From contig JAJZEY010000536.1 in NCBI GenBank assembly GCA_021805585.1, positions 1-7,804 of the forward strand: DNA of 7,804 nucleotides, given 5' to 3'. Made by a program: the position numbers and the translations under genes. This DNA comes from Planctomycetota bacterium (GTDB lineage Bacteria > Planctomycetota > Phycisphaerae > WQYP01). Under the pieces are notes generated by a model. The model worked only from the letters and a program-made list of their open reading frames with translations. It was not told where the DNA came from and ran no database searches. Positions 5,824 through 7,804 of the stretch are shown piece by piece; position 1 is the first letter of the stretch, and every line of letters starts with the position of its first letter.

Positions 5824-5845
5824 ATGTTTGGTCTCGCAAATTATC

Positions 5846-5863
5846 GGCGGCCGCATGACCGCC
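5846..5863 (-). other. short hairpin in the rplW-rplB spacer
   Basis: GGCGG (5846-5850) and CCGCC (5859-5863) can pair around an 8-nt loop. It lies between rplW and the rplB start at 5823, where a strong Shine-Dalgarno is not obvious. The stem is short and the local sequence is GC-rich, so chance is a real possibility. Confidence 0.28.
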
Positions 5864-5894
5864 CTGCTGTTTACACCTGCTGCTGGAACGCCGG

Positions 5895-6179
5895 TCAGAA
5901 CATATCAATTTTCTGATCCGGATGTACCTGCACAACCGCCTTTTTCCAGGAAGGCAGACTCTTGTAGCCCGATCGCGTCCGTTTGGACTTTCCCGGCACG
6001 ACTATGGTCCGCACGCCAACAACTTTCACGCTGTAAAGCTGTTCGATGGCCTGCTTGATCAACTGCTTGTCGGCCCGGTCGTCAACTTCGAAGCTGTACG
6101 CGTTCCGGTGCGTGCCCAGAAAAGTGGTTTTTTCCGACACCAGAGGCCGCTTGATGATTTCCGCCAGATTTAGTTCCAT
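5895..6179 (-). CDS. rplW: 50S ribosomal protein L23
   Basis: L23 binds 23S rRNA at the tunnel exit and is the docking site for trigger factor and the signal recognition particle. The 94-residue product has the family signature [14 protein letters not shown] (residues 8-21), the strand [20 protein letters not shown] (26-45), and [20 protein letters not shown] leading into the basic loop, then [18 protein letters not shown] at the C-terminus. Length is normal for bacteria. AAGGA lies 9 nt upstream of the ATG. rplB follows after 71 nt. Confidence 0.97.
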   Translation of the reverse strand: MELNLAEIIKRPLVSEKTTFLGTHRNAYSFEVDDRADKQLIKQAIEQLYSVKVVGVRTIVVPGKSKRTRSGYKSLPSWKKAVVQVHPDQKIDMF

Positions 6180-6197
6180 GTTCGTAAGTCCTTAAAG

Positions 6198-6215
6198 GCC
6201 GGCTTTTTTACCGGC
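6198..6215 (-). other. short hairpin in the rplD-rplW spacer
   Basis: GCCGG (6198-6202) and CCGGC (6211-6215) form a 5-bp stem around an A-rich loop on the transcribed strand. It lies just upstream of the AAGGA ribosome binding site of rplW. The homopolymer run is in the loop, not after the stem, so it is not an intrinsic terminator. A stem this short could be chance in GC-rich sequence. Confidence 0.3.
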
Positions 6216-6233
6216 ACCTGCATTCGCATGTCG

Positions 6234-6893
6234 TTAACCGGCAGCTGCTTCCAACCGCGGTTTTGCCGCCTCCAGAACGCCATCAAGGGCCGCACGGGTC
6301 ATCAAGAGAGTGCGTGCGGAAAGAATGTCATAGGCGTTCATTTCCATCGCCGGTTTGATGCGGGCATTGGCGATATTGCGGGTCGCCAGAAGAACGTTCT
6401 GATCAATGCCTTCGGTGGCGATCAGAACGGTGCGGCTTATTTCCAGAGCCTTGAGCACGCCGGCGATTTCCCGCGTTTTAGGCTTTTCGCCCTGGACGCG
6501 CAGTTCATCAAGAATTTTTATGCTTTGCGATTGAATTTTGGAAAGGATGGCGTTGTCACGGGCGAGGCGGCGCTGTTTGGCCGGCATGGACTGGCGGAAA
6601 TCGCGTGGCTTTTTCGCGAACGCCATACCGCCGCCCTTCATGACGTTGGTACGAATATTTCCGCGGCGGGCGTTGCCGGTATGCTTCTGGGCATAGAGCT
6701 TTTTGGTGGAACCTTCCACCTCGCCGCGCCCTTTGGTGGCGACGGTTCCCTGCCGCTTATTGGCCTGATACATGACCAAGGCCTGCTTAAGCAGCGCGGG
6801 ACGCACTTCGCCGCCGAGCAGCGCTTCGTCCACGGTTACCTTGGCCACTTCCTGGCCAGATCTGTTGTAGATGGGCAATTCAATCATGTTCAT
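6234..6893 (-). CDS. rplD: 50S ribosomal protein L4
   Basis: L4 binds 23S rRNA domain I and lines the nascent-peptide exit tunnel; in E. coli it also represses the S10 operon. The 219-residue product begins with the strand MIELPIYNRSGQEVAKV, then the long tunnel loop at about residues 47-97, containing GEVEGSTKKLYAQKHTGNAR and GGGMAFAKKPRDF, followed by the Rossmann-like globular part with NAILSKIQSQSIKILDEL and NVLLATRNIANARIKPA. The GSTKKLYAQKHTGNAR form of the loop, in place of the GGGRKPWRQKGTGRAR form of E. coli, is what I recall from Planctomycetota. Two in-frame ATGs (6893 and 6887) are possible. The upstream GATGG is weak and does not settle between them. The gene lies 59 nt after rplC and 54 nt before rplW. 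Confidence 0.97.
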   Translation of the reverse strand: MNMIELPIYNRSGQEVAKVTVDEALLGGEVRPALLKQALVMYQANKRQGTVATKGRGEVEGSTKKLYAQKHTGNARRGNIRTNVMKGGGMAFAKKPRDFRQSMPAKQRRLARDNAILSKIQSQSIKILDELRVQGEKPKTREIAGVLKALEISRTVLIATEGIDQNVLLATRNIANARIKPAMEMNAYDILSARTLLMTRAALDGVLEAAKPRLEAAAG

Positions 6894-6906
6894 TCATCCA
6901 TCAACC

Positions 6907-6924
6907 GGATGCACAGTTGCATCC
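6907..6924 (-). other. perfect hairpin in the rplC-rplD spacer, just upstream of the rplD start
   Basis: GGATGCA (6907-6913) and TGCATCC (6918-6924) form a perfect 7-bp stem closed by a 4-nt loop. It ends 13 nt before the rplD ATG at 6893, close to where a ribosome would bind. No U-tract follows, so a terminator is unlikely. A role in rplD translation is possible but only inferred. Confidence 0.5.
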
Positions 6925-6952
6925 ACATTGTTCCAAAGTTCTGTCTAAACCG

Positions 6953-7651
6953 TTACTTCGCGGCTTCGGCCATCATGCGGGCGGTTTTCGACTGCCGCAC
7001 AAACACCACGCCACCGTTGGCACCGGGAACCGTTCCCTTGATCAGCAGCAGATTCTTTTCCTTATCCACACCGACCAGCGCCAAATTGCGCGTGGTGCAT
7101 TGTTCCACACCCAGATGGCCGGCCATTTTCTTGCCCTTTTTAATAGCCCGTCCATGACCGCGGGTACCTGAACCGCCACCGATGGAACCCGGCGACCGAT
7201 GTTTACGTTCCGTACCGTGCGATCCAGGCTGCCCACCAAAGTTCCAGCGCTTCATAACGCCCTGAAATCCTTTGCCCTTTGACGTGCCGACCACGTCCAC
7301 CCATTTGATCTCGTTAAAACTTGAGACATCAATGGTGGCACCGGCGGCGACCGTCGGTTTGGCGTTCAGGCGGACTTCGCGGAAATAGCGTTTGGGAGAT
7401 GTTTGACCCGTCTTTTTGCAATGCCCGACAATCGGCTTGGTGCTGCGGCGTTCTTTCACATCGTGAAAGCCCAACTGAACCGCATTGTAGCCATCCTTGC
7501 CGTCTTCGGATTTCACCTGGGTAATAATGCAGGGACCGGCCTGCACCACTGTGACCGGGATGATCGTGCCAGCTGCATCGTAGACGCGCGTCATTCCGAC
7601 CTTGCGGCCAAGAATTGCGGCAAATAAAGAACCGTTACCATTATCGCTCAT
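6953..7651 (-). CDS. rplC: 50S ribosomal protein L3
   Basis: L3 is an early 23S rRNA-binding protein whose long internal loop reaches towards the peptidyl transferase centre. The 232-residue product has the usual L3 layout: a beta-barrel start with GRKVGMTRVYD (residues 15-25), the loop GTSKGKGFQGVMKRWNFGG (about 122-140), then HRSPGSIGGGSGTRG and KKGKKMAGHLG (about 151-181), and the closing strand NLLLIKGTVPGANGG (200-214). Gln141 in GGQPGSHG aligns with E. coli Gln150, the residue methylated by PrmB in that species. The short lead MSDNGNGS precedes the conserved core. The start is supported by GAGG six bases upstream of ATG. The next gene, rplD, follows after 59 nt. Confidence 0.98.
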   Translation of the reverse strand: MSDNGNGSLFAAILGRKVGMTRVYDAAGTIIPVTVVQAGPCIITQVKSEDGKDGYNAVQLGFHDVKERRSTKPIVGHCKKTGQTSPKRYFREVRLNAKPTVAAGATIDVSSFNEIKWVDVVGTSKGKGFQGVMKRWNFGGQPGSHGTERKHRSPGSIGGGSGTRGHGRAIKKGKKMAGHLGVEQCTTRNLALVGVDKEKNLLLIKGTVPGANGGVVFVRQSKTARMMAEAAK

Positions 7652-7742
7652 GGCATTCCTCAGCCGTCGAAGGCCTCACTTGGGAACCCGTTGTCCGCCA
7701 GCGTTAGCGGTGTCAGGTTCTCCCGGATATCCCGTCCGACCG

Positions 7743-7768
7743 TGCTTGTTCACTTTCATGCACAAGCA
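7743..7768 (-). other. inverted repeat upstream of rplC
   Basis: TGCTTGT (7743-7749) and ACAAGCA (7762-7768) are perfect 7-bp complements separated by 12 nt. On the transcribed strand this could fold as a hairpin just after the TAA at 7781-7779. It is not followed by a U-tract, so it does not look like an intrinsic terminator. The rest of the stretch between 7652 and 7778 shows only the rplC ribosome binding site. Function unknown. Confidence 0.45.
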
Positions 7769-7778
7769 AAAAGTCGGC

Positions 7779-7804
7779 TTAACGAGGCGGGATTGCCTGA
7801 CTTT
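7779..7804 (-). CDS. possible C-terminal tail of the gene before rplC (rpsJ/S10 by synteny)
   Basis: In one minus-strand frame the last complete residues are SQAIPPR followed by TAA (stop at 7781-7779). In the canonical S10 cluster the gene before rplC is rpsJ, so this could be the very end of S10. Seven residues are too few to recognise the protein, and the S10 C-terminus is variable. A competing frame stays open from the window edge to a TGA at 7678-7676 and would leave a 24-nt gap before rplC, but its residues do not resemble S10. The assignment rests on gene order only. Confidence 0.3.

Noticed and set aside
5824..5856. Upstream in-frame ATG for rplB at 5856
   Set aside because: It adds 11 residues without family similarity, whereas [10 protein letters not shown] at 5823 matches the normal L2 start.
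6203..6210. T-run in the rplD-rplW spacer as a terminator tail
   Set aside because: On the transcribed strand it reads as A and lies in the loop of the short hairpin, not after a stem.
6228..7157. Plus-strand open frame of 309 residues
   Set aside because: It runs opposite rplD and part of rplC and has no recognisable domain or credible ribosome binding site; treated as an antisense shadow.
7676..7804. Forty-two-residue open frame before rplC as a separate small gene
   Set aside because: No ribosome binding site before its internal ATG, no known family, and it may only be an open frame crossing the spacer.

Overview
The window holds one uninterrupted run of ribosomal-protein genes, all on the minus strand. 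It is the classic bacterial S10-spc cluster read from right to left. In transcription order the genes are rplC (L3), rplD (L4), rplW (L23), rplB (L2), rpsS (S19), rplV (L22), rpsC (S3), rplP (L16), rpmC (L29), rpsQ (S17), rplN (L14), rplX (L24), rplE (L5) and rpsN (S14). Gene order matches the canonical bacterial order with nothing inserted, lost or rearranged. The right edge probably clips the end of the preceding gene (rpsJ by synteny, not provable here). The left edge stops before the expected rpsH.

The organism is a bacterium with moderately high GC and clear Shine-Dalgarno sequences (GAGG, AAGGA, GGTGA) in front of most genes. The proteins look most like those of Planctomycetota, perhaps a Phycisphaerae-like lineage. 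Pointers are L16 starting MPARVKWRK after a short Met-rich lead, the L4 loop GSTKKLYAQKHTGNAR, L2 with [10 protein letters not shown] followed by GGGRHP, and tails on S17 and L22. This placement rests on recalled family resemblance, not on a search. S14 is the long zinc-free type.

Layout: 7804-7652 is a spacer and possible gene tail. 7651-4957 encodes L3, L4, L23 and L2. 4855-2118 encodes S19, L22, S3, L16, L29 and S17, which ends the S10 part. 1991-45 encodes L14, L24, L5 and S14, the start of the spc part. L3, L4, L23, L2, L22, L16, L29, L14, L24 and L5 build the 50S subunit; S19, S3, S17 and S14 build the 30S.

The genes are ordinary, but the spaces between them are less so. No two genes overlap, spacers run from 17 to 126 nt, and almost every spacer of about 50 nt or more contains a GC-rich inverted repeat able to fold as an RNA hairpin, without the U-tract of an intrinsic terminator. 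The strongest lies directly after the rpsQ stop codon, at the S10/spc junction. L5 carries a lysine/glutamate/alanine-rich N-terminal extension of about 66 residues. I see no mobile element, CRISPR array, tRNA/rRNA or defence gene, and no convincing new system; the leads are the spacer structures and the protein extensions.
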